A DNA stretch of 64,000 nucleotides from Mesorhizobium sp. B2-1-1 (GTDB taxonomy: Bacteria; Pseudomonadota; Alphaproteobacteria; Rhizobiales; Rhizobiaceae), in assembly GCF_006442975.2 (NCBI RefSeq), contig NZ_CP083954.1:4347501-4411500 (forward strand), in the 5' to 3' direction. Positions 1 through 7,799 of the stretch are shown here, in pieces. The position numbers and the translations under genes are program-made. Each line of letters begins with the position of its first letter. Position 1 is the stretch's first letter. The notes beneath the pieces were generated by a model. It searched no databases and had not been told where the DNA came from. It saw only the letters and a list, made by a program, of their open reading frames with translations.

Positions 1-1006
1 ACATCTGCTCGATATCGGTGAGGCCCTGGCGAATCTCGCGGTAGATGAAGCCGATGAAATTGAGCGGCACCGAGAGCTGCATCAGCATGGCGTTGATGAA
101 GACGAAATCACCGACAGACTGCGTACCGCGCTGCACTTCGAGCGCGGACATGCACATGACAATGACCGTGCCCAGACCGTAGATGACGCCCTGGCCGAAA
201 TTCAGCCAGCCGAGCGACGTCCAGATCCTGGTCGCCGACATCTCGTAACGCGCCATGGAGCGGTCGAAGCGCTCGGCCTCCATGGCCTCGTTGTTGAAAT
301 ATTTGACCGTCTCGAAATTGAGCAGAGAGTCGATCGCCTTGGTGTTGGCGTCGGTGTCGCTGTCGTTCATGTCGCGGCGGATCGAAATGCGCCAGTCGCT
401 GGCGCGAACCGTGAACCAGACATAGAGCCAGACGGTGACCGCCACCACGGCTACGTATTTCCAGCCATAGGTGTAGGCGAAGATGCCCGTGGTCAGCGCG
501 AATTCGAGGATGGTCGGCGCCGTGTTGAGCATGATGAAGCGCACGATCGTCTCGATGCCCTTGGTGCCGCGCTCGATGATGCGCGACAGGCCGCCGGTGC
601 GTCGTTCGAGATGGAAGCGCAGGGACAACTGGTGCATATGGACGAAGGTGCGGAAGGCAAGCTGGCGCACAGCGTACTGGCCGACGCGGGCAAACAGCGC
701 GTCGCGCAACTGGTTGAAGCCGAGTTGCACGAGCCGCACCACATTGTAGGCGACAACCAACATGACCGGGGCGAGCAGGAAGGCGGGCAGCGGCGGCGTC
801 GATCTGCCGTCACCGGCCAAGGCGTCGGTCGCCCATTTGAAGAAATAGGGTCCCGCGACCAATGTCAGCTTGGCAACCACCAGCAGAATTGTCGCCCAGG
901 TGACGCGCGCCCGCAGATCGGCACGATCCGCCGGCCACATATAGGGCCAGAGGTTAAGCAGCGTCTTGAAGGTCGGGGAATCGGCGGAGACGGTTTTTTC
1001 GGCCAC
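1..1006 (-). CDS. ABC transporter, ATM1/HMT1-type fused permease-ATPase (N-terminal part, cut by window edge)
   Basis: The visible 335 residues are the membrane half of a fused ABC exporter; the ATPase half lies beyond position 1. The reading frame runs from a GTG at 1006 (VAEKTVSADSP) and is open to the window edge. It shows several hydrophobic helices and the motif ETVKYFNNE followed by FVFINAMLMQLSVPLNFIG, typical of the mitochondrial Atm1 / heavy-metal-tolerance group, which exports glutathione or sulfur-metal conjugates. The gene starts 25 nt after the stop of an ArsR gene on the same strand, so the two are probably one operon controlled by that regulator. Metal-related export is an inference from family and context. 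Confidence 0.85.
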   Translation of the reverse strand, partial: MAEKTVSADSPTFKTLLNLWPYMWPADRADLRARVTWATILLVVAKLTLVAGPYFFKWATDALAGDGRSTPPLPAFLLAPVMLVVAYNVVRLVQLGFNQLRDALFARVGQYAVRQLAFRTFVHMHQLSLRFHLERRTGGLSRIIERGTKGIETIVRFIMLNTAPTILEFALTTGIFAYTYGWKYVAVVAVTVWLYVWFTVRASDWRISIRRDMNDSDTDANTKAIDSLLNFETVKYFNNEAMEAERFDRSMARYEMSATRIWTSLGWLNFGQGVIYGLGTVIVMCMSALEVQRGTQSVGDFVFINAMLMQLSVPLNFIGFIYREIRQGLTDIEQM

Positions 1007-1031
1007 TTTTCTTGCCTTTTGGGTGAGAGGG

Positions 1032-1379
1032 TCAGCGGCTGGTCGAGCAGGAAACGACGAGCGCGCTCAGCGAAGCCGACACGCCGGCAAGCGCGGCTTG
1101 GTCCACCTCGTAGCGCGAGCGCTGGCGGTCAGGCGCGAAGCGCACCAGCCCCGCCTCGACCAGGATCTTCAGATGCTGCGAGACGGTCGACTGGGCGAGA
1201 TCGAGGTGGTCGACAACGTCCCGACAGCAGCAGAAACCGCTGGCAGACAGGCGTTTCAGGATCTCGATGCGCGCAGGGTGCGAGAGCGCGGCGAAGCGGG
1301 CAGCGATGGAGTGGCTGTCGGTGGTGCAAGAGGTTGGCGCGCTCGTCGCGCGGTCTTGTTCAGGCAGGGATTCGGTCAT
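1032..1379 (-). CDS. ArsR/SmtB-family transcriptional regulator
   Basis: A 115-aa winged-helix repressor. Residues about 25-100 form the ArsR fold: AALSHPARIEILKRL (helix 1-2), then FCCCRDVVDHLDL and the recognition helix AQSTVSQHLKILVEAGLV, then a wing region RQRSRYEVD. Three consecutive cysteines sit just before the recognition helix, where metal- or thiol-sensing ArsR proteins carry their ligands; a further Cys lies near the C-terminus. It is upstream of and co-oriented with the ATM1-type exporter, and a perfect inverted repeat lies 2 nt before its start codon, so autorepression with induction by a metal or reactive sulfur/thiol species is the likely scheme. The inducer is not known. Confidence 0.88.
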   Translation of the reverse strand: MTESLPEQDRATSAPTSCTTDSHSIAARFAALSHPARIEILKRLSASGFCCCRDVVDHLDLAQSTVSQHLKILVEAGLVRFAPDRQRSRYEVDQAALAGVSASLSALVVSCSTSR

Positions 1380-1380
1380 C

Positions 1381-1404
1381 GTTCATCGGCGATAGACGAT
1401 GAAC
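1381..1404 (-). promoter_or_regulatory. Candidate ArsR operator (8-8-8 perfect inverted repeat)
   Basis: GTTCATCG (1381-1388) and CGATGAAC (1397-1404) are perfect inverted copies separated by 8 nt, ending 2 nt before the ArsR start codon. Position and symmetry fit an autoregulatory site for a dimeric ArsR protein; binding is inferred. Confidence 0.6.
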
Positions 1405-1500
1405 AGTGACGAGGCAAGCTGGCCGGATGGGGAGATTGCAGGCGGAGGGCTGCGAAGGATCGGCTTCGGAACGGCTTGCAGCCGCCCCGCTGACGCTTGC

Positions 1501-2868
1501 CTACTCCGTCTTCGCCGAATGCGTCGTCATCTGGTCACCCATCGCCTTGAGGTCGGCGGCCTCGCCTTCCTTAGACCGTGGCGGGACCTTGAACACCTGT
1601 CCCGGCCAGATGCGGTCGGGATTGCGGATCTGGTCCTGGTTGGCGAGATAGATGGTCGAGTAGCGCATGCCATAGCCGTAAACGCGCCGCGAAATCCGCC
1701 ACAGCGTGTCGTGACGGCGGATGATCACGGCGCCGTTGGCATGTTCGAGCTTGGGTGAAACAGTCTCGGCCACATCGGAAGGCGGCGTGGCCACTGCATC
1801 GGCCGGAGCCGGTTCCGCCGGGTTGGCGGGCGCTTCAGCGGCAGCCGACGGTTCGGCAGACTTTGCATCGGCCGCCTTGGATCCAGCAGGCGCCACGGCG
1901 GCGACCGCCTCGCCCGGTTCGCGCTCGAACGGTACGGCGGCGCGGGCCACCACCTTCACCCCGTCGGCATCGAGGCCATCGACACGGATGGTGTAACTGC
2001 CGACCGGTACGTCGCGCCTCGCCTCAACCAGGAAATGGCCATTCGGCGATGTCTGCGCTTCGCCAAGCAGGATGTCGTTGGCATAGGCGCGCACCTTGCG
2101 GCCCGGGTCGGCGAGGCCGGCGACAAAAATCTTGCTGCCGTCAATCTCGACCGCTTCGACGACGATCTTGGGTTCGGCCACGGATGGCGCGGGCGGCGTT
2201 GTCGGCGCCGCAGGAGCAGGCGTTGCTTCGATGGCGGCGGACGCGCCTGGCGCCGGAGCCGCGGCTGCAGGCGCTTCCGGTGTTGTCTGCGGCTGGGGCA
2301 CGGTCAGCAGTTCGGCCGGCTTGCCCGGTTCCTCGACCATGGCCAGCACCTGACCGCTCGCATTGGCGGGAATGGAGACGACGGCCGTCTGGGCCGAAGC
2401 GGTCACCACATCGCCGGCGGTGGAGCGCAAGGCAATCGTATAGTCACCGGGCTTCAGCGGATCATCGAGCACGATGACGAAGGCGCCATCCGGACCAGCG
2501 ACCGTCGAGCCGATCACGGTCGAACCGTTGAGGATCTCGACCTTTGAATTGGGCGCGGCATTGCCGGCGACGACGATCGAACCATCGCCTTCAACGCGCA
2601 CCACGTCGAAGGTCGGGGCGATCGGACCCGCGACGGCAGGCGCGGTTGCCTCAGAGGTGGGAGCGGACGGTGCCGCAGCCTGCGGCAGCCGCGCTTCCGT
2701 GCCCGGATTGGCCGGCTTCGGCGCCACAGGCGGAGCCTGCGCCGCGACGTCCGCCGGCGGCGTGCGATTGAAATATGGGTCGAGCGCGCCCGACACATAG
2801 GCGGTTCCCGCGACCGCAACGGTCCCACCCGCCGCGAACAGAAACGCCTTCAACGGATTGATCGCCAT
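1501..2868 (-). CDS. LysM domain-containing membrane-anchored protein with Ig-like repeats
   Basis: A 455-aa protein. Residues about 8-28 form one hydrophobic segment (FLFAAGGTVAVAGTAYVSGAL), an uncleaved anchor or signal. The middle is rich in Pro/Ala linkers around two similar Ig-like modules (about 85-165 and 230-305; compare VEGDGSIVVAGNAAPNSKVEI and VEIDGSKIFVAGLADPGRKV). The C-terminus carries a LysM module (about 378-430: IIRRHDTLWRISRRVYG, then RNPDRIWPGQVFKVP) that binds peptidoglycan. The architecture matches rhizobial proteins annotated as LysM peptidoglycan-binding domain-containing. It probably links the inner membrane to the cell wall; no catalytic domain is visible. Confidence 0.85.
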   Translation of the reverse strand: MAINPLKAFLFAAGGTVAVAGTAYVSGALDPYFNRTPPADVAAQAPPVAPKPANPGTEARLPQAAAPSAPTSEATAPAVAGPIAPTFDVVRVEGDGSIVVAGNAAPNSKVEILNGSTVIGSTVAGPDGAFVIVLDDPLKPGDYTIALRSTAGDVVTASAQTAVVSIPANASGQVLAMVEEPGKPAELLTVPQPQTTPEAPAAAAPAPGASAAIEATPAPAAPTTPPAPSVAEPKIVVEAVEIDGSKIFVAGLADPGRKVRAYANDILLGEAQTSPNGHFLVEARRDVPVGSYTIRVDGLDADGVKVVARAAVPFEREPGEAVAAVAPAGSKAADAKSAEPSAAAEAPANPAEPAPADAVATPPSDVAETVSPKLEHANGAVIIRRHDTLWRISRRVYGYGMRYSTIYLANQDQIRNPDRIWPGQVFKVPPRSKEGEAADLKAMGDQMTTHSAKTE

Positions 2869-2996
2869 CTACTTCCCTGCCCCTTAGCCACCTAACGCCG
2901 GTCTAGCCTGTTTTACCATCACCGACAAGAAAAAGCCCGGACTTCTCGGCCCTTAGGGCTTGACCGCGCTTTCAGACCCAATCACCAATCATCGGC

Positions 2997-3608
2997 ATGA
3001 ATACGATTCGATCCGTCTGCGTGTATTGCGGCTCGTCTCCGGGCCGTGATGAAACCTATGTCAAGGCTGGTCACCTGCTCGGGCGATCGCTTGCGCGCTC
3101 CGGCCTCAGGCTGATCTATGGCGGCGGCACCAAAGGCATCATGGGCGCCGTCGCTGAAGGCGCGCTCAAGGCCGGCGGCAAGGTCACCGGCATTATTCCC
3201 CGCTTCCTGATCAACAGGGAAGCAACCGAAACCGCGCTAGACCGGCTCGACGAGCTCGTGATCACCGAAAACATGCACGAGCGCAAACATAAGATGTTCG
3301 AGAAATCCGACGCCTTTGTGGCGCTGCCGGGCGGCATCGGCACAGTCGAGGAGATCGTCGAGGTCATGACCTGGGCGCAACTTGGCCATCACCGCAAGCC
3401 GATCGTCTTCGGCAATGTCGGCGGATTCTGGGATCCGATGCTGGCGCTTATCGACCATATGGCAACCGAAGGCTTCATTCACACCGCACAGCGGGTCAAG
3501 CCGCTGGTCGTCAATGACCCCGAGGCAATCGTCGCCGCCATCATGGTGGCAGGCTCCTCGGTCGATGCGCCGACGGAGGGCGTGCAGTCGGTGATAGACA
3601 AGATGTAA
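2997..3608 (+). CDS. LOG-family protein (TIGR00730), cytokinin-riboside 5'-monophosphate phosphoribohydrolase-like
   Basis: 203 aa with the LOG hallmarks: a Rossmann-like start (VCVYCGSSPG), YGGGTKGIMGAVAEGAL, and the catalytic/nucleotide motif LPGGIGTVEE with ENMHERKHKM before it. Family members release ribose 5-phosphate from nucleotide monophosphates; plant and some bacterial members activate cytokinins, and many older records call them lysine decarboxylases wrongly. It is divergent from the LysM gene and convergent with a LysR gene. In a plant-associated bacterium a cytokinin role is possible, but AMP hydrolysis alone would fit the sequence equally well. Confidence 0.9.
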   Translation: MNTIRSVCVYCGSSPGRDETYVKAGHLLGRSLARSGLRLIYGGGTKGIMGAVAEGALKAGGKVTGIIPRFLINREATETALDRLDELVITENMHERKHKMFEKSDAFVALPGGIGTVEEIVEVMTWAQLGHHRKPIVFGNVGGFWDPMLALIDHMATEGFIHTAQRVKPLVVNDPEAIVAAIMVAGSSVDAPTEGVQSVIDKM

Positions 3609-3653
3609 GGCAGTAGCTGAAGACAGAACCTACTGCCCTACTGCCCTACTGCC
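3609..3653. repeat. Tandem 8-bp repeat (CTACTGCC x3) with an inverted copy
   Basis: CTACTGCC occurs three times head-to-tail at 3630-3653; GGCAGTAG, its reverse complement, sits at 3609-3616, so a stem-loop can form between the convergent LOG and LysR genes. The tandem copies encode the last residues and stop codon of the LysR protein (GSRAVGQ). Confidence 0.8.
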
Positions 3654-4526
3654 GGCCAGCCGCAGATCATCGATTACCGCCCGCCGATCCTGGCGCCGCC
3701 AGGCGAGATGGATCGAGACCTTGCGCTCAAACCATGGCAGGTCCCGAAACAGGATTCCGGGCGGCGCGGCGATGCGCAGGCTCGACTGGACGGTGGCAAG
3801 GCCGAGGCCGGCGCTGACAAGGCCGAGCGAGGTCAACGGGTCCGCCGTCTCATAGGCGATATCGGGCAGGAAACCCGCCTTGGCGCAGGCGGCCAGGAAC
3901 TGGCCGCGATTGGTGTCGTCGGGCTGGCGCACGACGGTGATCCAGACGCGGCCGTCGAGATGGTGCGGCTGGATATCGGCCACTTCGGCGAGCGGATCGC
4001 CTTCGGGCATCGCCAGCGCCAGCGGCTCGTGGCGCAGCGGCGTGCTGGCGATATCGGGATCGTCTGCGGCGGGCGGCGAATAGACCAGGCCCAGATCCAG
4101 CGACCGCTGCCGCAGCTCCTCGATCTGCGCCGCCGAGCGCAGGCTTCTCAACTGGAGATGAAAATCCGGCCGGTCGCGGCGGAATTGGCGCAGCATCGCG
4201 GCGACAAGCCCGGCGTGCACGGCGCCTTCGACATAGCCGATGGCAAGACGCCCGACAGACCCGCTGGCAAGGTTTCGACCAAGTTCCTCCAGCCGGCGCG
4301 CGTTCGACAGCAGCGCGCGGGCCTCGGCGAGAAAGGCGCGGCCCTCGGCATTGAGATGGACGCGCTGTTTTACCCGTTCGAACAGGGTTACGCCAAGCTG
4401 CTGTTCAAGCTGCATGATCTGCCGGCTCAGCGGCGACTGCGAAATATGCAGCAGCTCGGCGGCGCGACCGACATTGCCGGTTTCCGCGACGGCGACGAAA
4501 TATCGGATCTGGCGCAAGTCGAACAT
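3630..4526 (-). CDS. LysR-family transcriptional regulator
   Basis: 298 aa. Residues 1-60 are the classic LysR winged helix ([40 protein letters not shown], given here in pieces: QSPLSRQ recognition helix). Residues about 90-290 form the periplasmic-binding-like effector domain ([17 protein letters not shown], then [15 protein letters not shown]). It resembles regulators of aromatic-compound catabolism such as the CatR/BenM group. It is divergent from the small MIase-like gene at 4648, which is its probable target. The final codons are made of 8-bp tandem repeats, so the C-terminus could vary between strains. Confidence 0.9.
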   Translation of the reverse strand: MFDLRQIRYFVAVAETGNVGRAAELLHISQSPLSRQIMQLEQQLGVTLFERVKQRVHLNAEGRAFLAEARALLSNARRLEELGRNLASGSVGRLAIGYVEGAVHAGLVAAMLRQFRRDRPDFHLQLRSLRSAAQIEELRQRSLDLGLVYSPPAADDPDIASTPLRHEPLALAMPEGDPLAEVADIQPHHLDGRVWITVVRQPDDTNRGQFLAACAKAGFLPDIAYETADPLTSLGLVSAGLGLATVQSSLRIAAPPGILFRDLPWFERKVSIHLAWRRQDRRAVIDDLRLAGSRAVGQ

Positions 4527-4547
4527 TTTTTGCTCCGCGCGGCATCA

Positions 4548-4593
4548 AGTCTTCAAAAGTCTCAACTTTAGCCTAATCAGTCTTGGACAGTCT
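4548..4593. promoter_or_regulatory. Direct repeats in the LysR/MIase intergenic region, candidate LysR site
   Basis: Two 15-nt direct repeats, AGTCTTCAAAAGTCT (4548-4562) and AGTCTTGGACAGTCT (4579-4593), share 12 of 15 bases and each contains two AGTCT half-sites. They lie between the divergent LysR gene and its neighbour, where LysR proteins normally bind. Confidence 0.4.
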
Positions 4594-4647
4594 GACCATC
4601 CAGCGCGATACCTGCCGTCACCTACCGCTGACAAACAGGAGACCGAC

Positions 4648-4938
4648 ATGCAGTTCTTTGCCCTCCTCACCCGCAACACCGAAAAATTCGCCGATGCCGA
4701 TTTCGCGCCGCTGCTGCCCGGCGAGGCCGAGCAGCGGCGCACGCTCTACGCCCAGGGCGCGGTTCGCCAGGTCTGGAACCGTGGCGACATTCCCGGGAGC
4801 GGCATGATGTTCGAGGCGGCCAGCGATGCTGACGTGCGCAATCATCTCGGCAGCTTGCCGCTGGTCAAGGCCGGCATGATGGACATTGCCGCAATCGTGC
4901 CGCTGAACCCTTATCCCGGTTTCGGTCCGAAGCGCTAA
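4648..4938 (+). CDS. Muconolactone isomerase-like / YciI-like small alpha+beta barrel protein
   Basis: 96 aa from the ATG at 4648 (MQFFALLTRNTEKF). The sequence has the pattern of MIase-like dimeric alpha+beta barrel proteins: a first strand, an LLPGEAEQRRTLYAQGAVRQVWNRGD strand-helix-strand (split as EAEQRRTLYAQG / VRQVWNRGD), EAASDADVRNHLGSLPLVKAGMMD, and a terminal IVPLNPYPGF. Relatives are found next to oxidoreductases and catabolic genes, but most have no proven reaction. The divergent LysR gene and shared repeats suggest it is a single-gene target of that regulator. Confidence 0.75.
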   Translation: MQFFALLTRNTEKFADADFAPLLPGEAEQRRTLYAQGAVRQVWNRGDIPGSGMMFEAASDADVRNHLGSLPLVKAGMMDIAAIVPLNPYPGFGPKR

Positions 4939-5115
4939 GTGTGGCAGTCGCAATGCGGTGGCGGCGAAAGGCGCCGCCGCACTGCCGCGGCCGCTCAAGA
5001 GAGTGTGATCGGCTGTCAAGGAACCGTCACACGAAACCCCGCCGCCCATGCTAGATGTTGCAATCACGCGCCGCCAAGCGGTGCGATGCTCGAAATATGC
5101 ATCCGGCACTACACC

Positions 5116-6114
5116 ATGGATACTGCTCTCGCCCCGGAAGGCGCCGACCTGTCGCCCTACCTGCCAGACGAGCATGGGCTGTTCTTCATCTATCATTTCA
5201 CCGCCGACGGCCTGCGCACCAAGGATGCCGGCGGCGCGCATTGGACGTGGCGCAGCTACCAGCTTTCCGACATGCGCGCACGCCACGAGATCGCCGCCGA
5301 ACAGGCCCTGCCGGCGCCAGTGCGCGAGGCCTTCCTGTCCGCCAGCCATGGCTGCCACATCGACCTCGAGGATGACTGGCTCTACGGCGACCTGCCGGAC
5401 CTGCGTCACGACTATTCGGCGGAAGCCGGCGGGCTCGGCCATTTCCGTTTCGCCCTCAACGACACCATGCTGGTCGGCGCCCGCAAGCAGCCCTTGCAGT
5501 CGGTCGACAATATCCGCAAGGCGATCGAGAACGGCTCGCGCAAGTTTCGCTCGCCGGCCGAGCTGATCGAGGCGGTCGTGGGCCAGTCGTTCGACGGCAT
5601 GGCGGTGGAACTCGCTGCACTTGGCGACAGTCTCGACGGCATCGAGGACCGCATCGTCTGCGACGCATGGCACAATGAGCGGCAGGCGCTCGTCGATGCG
5701 CGCCGGCACCTGGTGGTGATCCACCGGCAGATGGCGACCCTGACCAATCTGTTTCGCCATCTCGACCATTCGCACCGCAACGACCTGCCCGATTCGATCA
5801 ACGACATGGCAGCACGGCTTTCGCACCGCGCGCAGACGCTGCACTATGATGGCGAGCAGTTGCAGGCGCGCGCCAGGCTGTTGCAGGACGAGCTGATGGC
5901 CAAGCTGACGACGCAGTCGAACCGGCTGCTCTACGTGCTGTCGGTGATGACCGCAGTGCTGTTGCCAATGACGATCATCTCGGGCCTGTTCGGCATGAAT
6001 GTCGGCGGCTTGCCGCTGGTCAACACGCCGATAGGCTTCTGGGTGGTGACTGCGGTTTCGATGCTGATCGCCGGAGCGACCTATCTCTTCGTCAGGCGGC
6101 TCGGGCAGATGTAG
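5116..6114 (+). CDS. zntB: ZntB-like CorA-family zinc transporter
   Basis: 332 aa from the ATG at 5116. The large cytoplasmic N-terminal domain (about 1-260) includes WTWRSYQLSD and the long helical region QALVDARRHLVVIHRQMATL. Two C-terminal membrane helices follow, the first ending in the family signature GMN (SGLFGMNVGGLPL) and the second WVVTAVSMLIAGATYLFV. ZntB proteins transport Zn2+ across the inner membrane. An in-frame ATG at 5086 would add 10 residues; no clear ribosome-binding site decides between them, and 5116 matches the usual family length better. The 3' end overlaps the convergent rarD by 23 nt. Confidence 0.88.
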   Translation: MDTALAPEGADLSPYLPDEHGLFFIYHFTADGLRTKDAGGAHWTWRSYQLSDMRARHEIAAEQALPAPVREAFLSASHGCHIDLEDDWLYGDLPDLRHDYSAEAGGLGHFRFALNDTMLVGARKQPLQSVDNIRKAIENGSRKFRSPAELIEAVVGQSFDGMAVELAALGDSLDGIEDRIVCDAWHNERQALVDARRHLVVIHRQMATLTNLFRHLDHSHRNDLPDSINDMAARLSHRAQTLHYDGEQLQARARLLQDELMAKLTTQSNRLLYVLSVMTAVLLPMTIISGLFGMNVGGLPLVNTPIGFWVVTAVSMLIAGATYLFVRRLGQM

Positions 6115-7018
6115 CCCGGCGCGCCGTCGCCAGCATCGACCAGGAATACATGGCCAGCGCCGCCCAGATCAGGGCAAAGGCGACAGCCTGGGTGGTGTCG
6201 AACGGCTCTTTGAAGATCAGCACGGCGATCAGGAACACAATGGTCGGCGCAATATATTGCATGATGCCAATGGTGGAGAGACGCAAAAGCCTGGCGCCGA
6301 ATGCGAACAGCAGCAGCGGCACCGCGGTCACCGGCCCGCAACCGGCCAGCAACGCCGCATCGACGCCGTTGCCGGAAACGAAATGGTCCTGTCCGGTGGC
6401 GATCAGCCAGGCGATATAACCCAAGGCCGGCACCGACAACAGAAGCACTTCGAGCAGAAAACCCTGGCTGGGGCCGATCGGCAGCGTCTTGCGGAAAAAA
6501 CCGTAGGCGGCGAAGGAAAAGGCCAGCGCCAGCGATACCCATGGCAACTTGCCAGCCTCGATCGTCAGCACGGCGACCGCGATCGCCGCAAGCACCACGG
6601 CCGCGATCTGCAGCCGATCGAGCCGCTCGCCGAGCAGCAGGGCGCCGACCACGACGCTGACCAGGGGATTGATGTAATAGCCAAGGGCGGTTTCTACGGT
6701 GCGGTCGACGGCGATCGCCCAGACGTAGACGCCCCAATTGACCGAGATCAGCGCCGCCGTCAGCGCCGCCATGGCGATCGTGCGGGGCGAACGGATTGCC
6801 GCCTTGAAATCCGCCGTGCGGCCGGCCCAGACCAGAACCGCGGCGGCGATCGGCACCGACCAGACGATGCGGTGGGCAATCACCTCGGCAAGCGGCAGGT
6901 GCGCAACCGCTTTCATGTAGAAAGGCAGCAAACCCCACAAGAAATAGGCACCCAGCGCCAGCAGGAAGCCGCGGCGGGCTTTTGAAACTGCGTCCTGGGT
7001 AATTGCTTCAGCGGCCAT
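6092..7018 (-). CDS. rarD: RarD protein, EamA-family DMT transporter
   Basis: 308 aa, almost entirely hydrophobic, with about ten predicted helices arranged as two EamA repeats. The N-terminal signature GAYFLWGLLPFYMKAV and HRIVWSVP are typical of RarD, a drug/metabolite-superfamily permease first linked to chloramphenicol sensitivity. Substrate is unknown; export of small metabolites is the family expectation. No operon partner: the downstream neighbour zntB is convergent, and upstream there is about 140 nt of featureless sequence before the AT-rich patch. Confidence 0.9.
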   Translation of the reverse strand: MAAEAITQDAVSKARRGFLLALGAYFLWGLLPFYMKAVAHLPLAEVIAHRIVWSVPIAAAVLVWAGRTADFKAAIRSPRTIAMAALTAALISVNWGVYVWAIAVDRTVETALGYYINPLVSVVVGALLLGERLDRLQIAAVVLAAIAVAVLTIEAGKLPWVSLALAFSFAAYGFFRKTLPIGPSQGFLLEVLLLSVPALGYIAWLIATGQDHFVSGNGVDAALLAGCGPVTAVPLLLFAFGARLLRLSTIGIMQYIAPTIVFLIAVLIFKEPFDTTQAVAFALIWAALAMYSWSMLATARRATSARAA

Positions 7019-7160
7019 GGCCCAACGCTATGGCCCAGTAACCTTGGCAAGACCATCGCAAAGTTCTGATGGATCAATGGACTTTCGCTGATGGTTCAAG
7101 CGGTGTGCCTTGCTCCGCTACACGCCTGCCAACGCAACGCTTTGTTCTACCGTGAGTAGG

Positions 7161-7271
7161 CTACCTCTCTAGAGGTGGCTCATAGCCCTCCCGGATTTCC
7201 CGCCCAGGCGGCGGCTGCGGTTTCTGTTCGTCACGCGGCCGTTCGTCTTCTTTGTCTTTGTCATCGCCCAT
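7161..7271 (-). CDS. Small acidic/Pro-rich hypothetical protein (36 aa)
   Basis: A 36-residue ORF starting MGDDKDKEDERPRDEQKP and ending EGYEPPLER. AGGAG lies 8 nt before its ATG, a strong ribosome-binding site. It starts 12 nt after the stop of the membrane protein at 7284-7796 and is on the same strand, so it looks like the last gene of that unit. It is highly charged, with no membrane segment and no recognised family. Real expression is inferred from the ribosome-binding site and spacing only. Confidence 0.55.
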   Translation of the reverse strand: MGDDKDKEDERPRDEQKPQPPPGREIREGYEPPLER

Positions 7272-7283
7272 TTCAATCACTCC

Positions 7284-7796
7284 TCAGCCAAAAATAAGAT
7301 AGTGACCGTAAGTTATGATTCCGCAAGCGAAGGGCAACAAGCTCCAGGCAAACCAGCGTTTCGCCTGAAAATAATTTTCTGTTTTTTCGTCATTTGCCCG
7401 CGCATTGTGCGTCCCAAATAACACAAATTGACGTGTCACTGCGTCAGCAAATTCCCTCTCAGCTGCCTGATTATTCTCTCGATAATACGACTCCAACTCG
7501 GTATAATATTTCATCATTTCGCTCGGATAATCAACATATTTGTAGGTTCTGCCGTAAAATCCTATGAGCAGAAATAATATAGAACCCCCTAAAACAAATG
7601 CACATACCGCAAATAGAGAAAGTATCATCCTCTTGTCCGGATAGGGGTTCTTCTCACCAATATCACTTACGACAAAGACCATCGAGACAATAATTCCGGT
7701 GACGGCCGTCAGCATAACCCCGACAGAGCCGTCTAACTTATCCTTCCTTTCAATTTCAAAGGAGTACATCTCTTTGAAGAAGAGGTTGACGTCCAT
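7284..7796 (-). CDS. Hypothetical membrane protein with three helices, AT-rich gene
   Basis: 170 aa, no recognised family. The N-terminus is charged (FFKEMYSFEIERKDKLDGS). Two hydrophobic helices follow (about 25-46 VMLTAVTGIIVSMVFVV and 58-81 LSLFAVCAFVLGGSILFLLI), then a polar helical stretch of about 70 residues with Tyr and Glu, then a last helix (about 150-169). The gene is clearly richer in AT than its neighbours and starts 3 nt after the cimA stop, as if inserted there. The 2-helix plus cytoplasmic helix layout loosely recalls SLATT-type effector proteins of nucleotide-signalling defence systems, but no sensor or nucleotidyltransferase gene is present and I cannot support that assignment. 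Confidence 0.75.
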   Translation of the reverse strand: MDVNLFFKEMYSFEIERKDKLDGSVGVMLTAVTGIIVSMVFVVSDIGEKNPYPDKRMILSLFAVCAFVLGGSILFLLIGFYGRTYKYVDYPSEMMKYYTELESYYRENNQAAEREFADAVTRQFVLFGTHNARANDEKTENYFQAKRWFAWSLLPFACGIITYGHYLIFG

Positions 7797-7799
7797 ATC

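Noticed and set aside
7284..7796. Assignment of the membrane protein as a SLATT-type immunity effector
   Set aside because: Only the general helix layout fits; no partner gene such as a nucleotidyltransferase is present.
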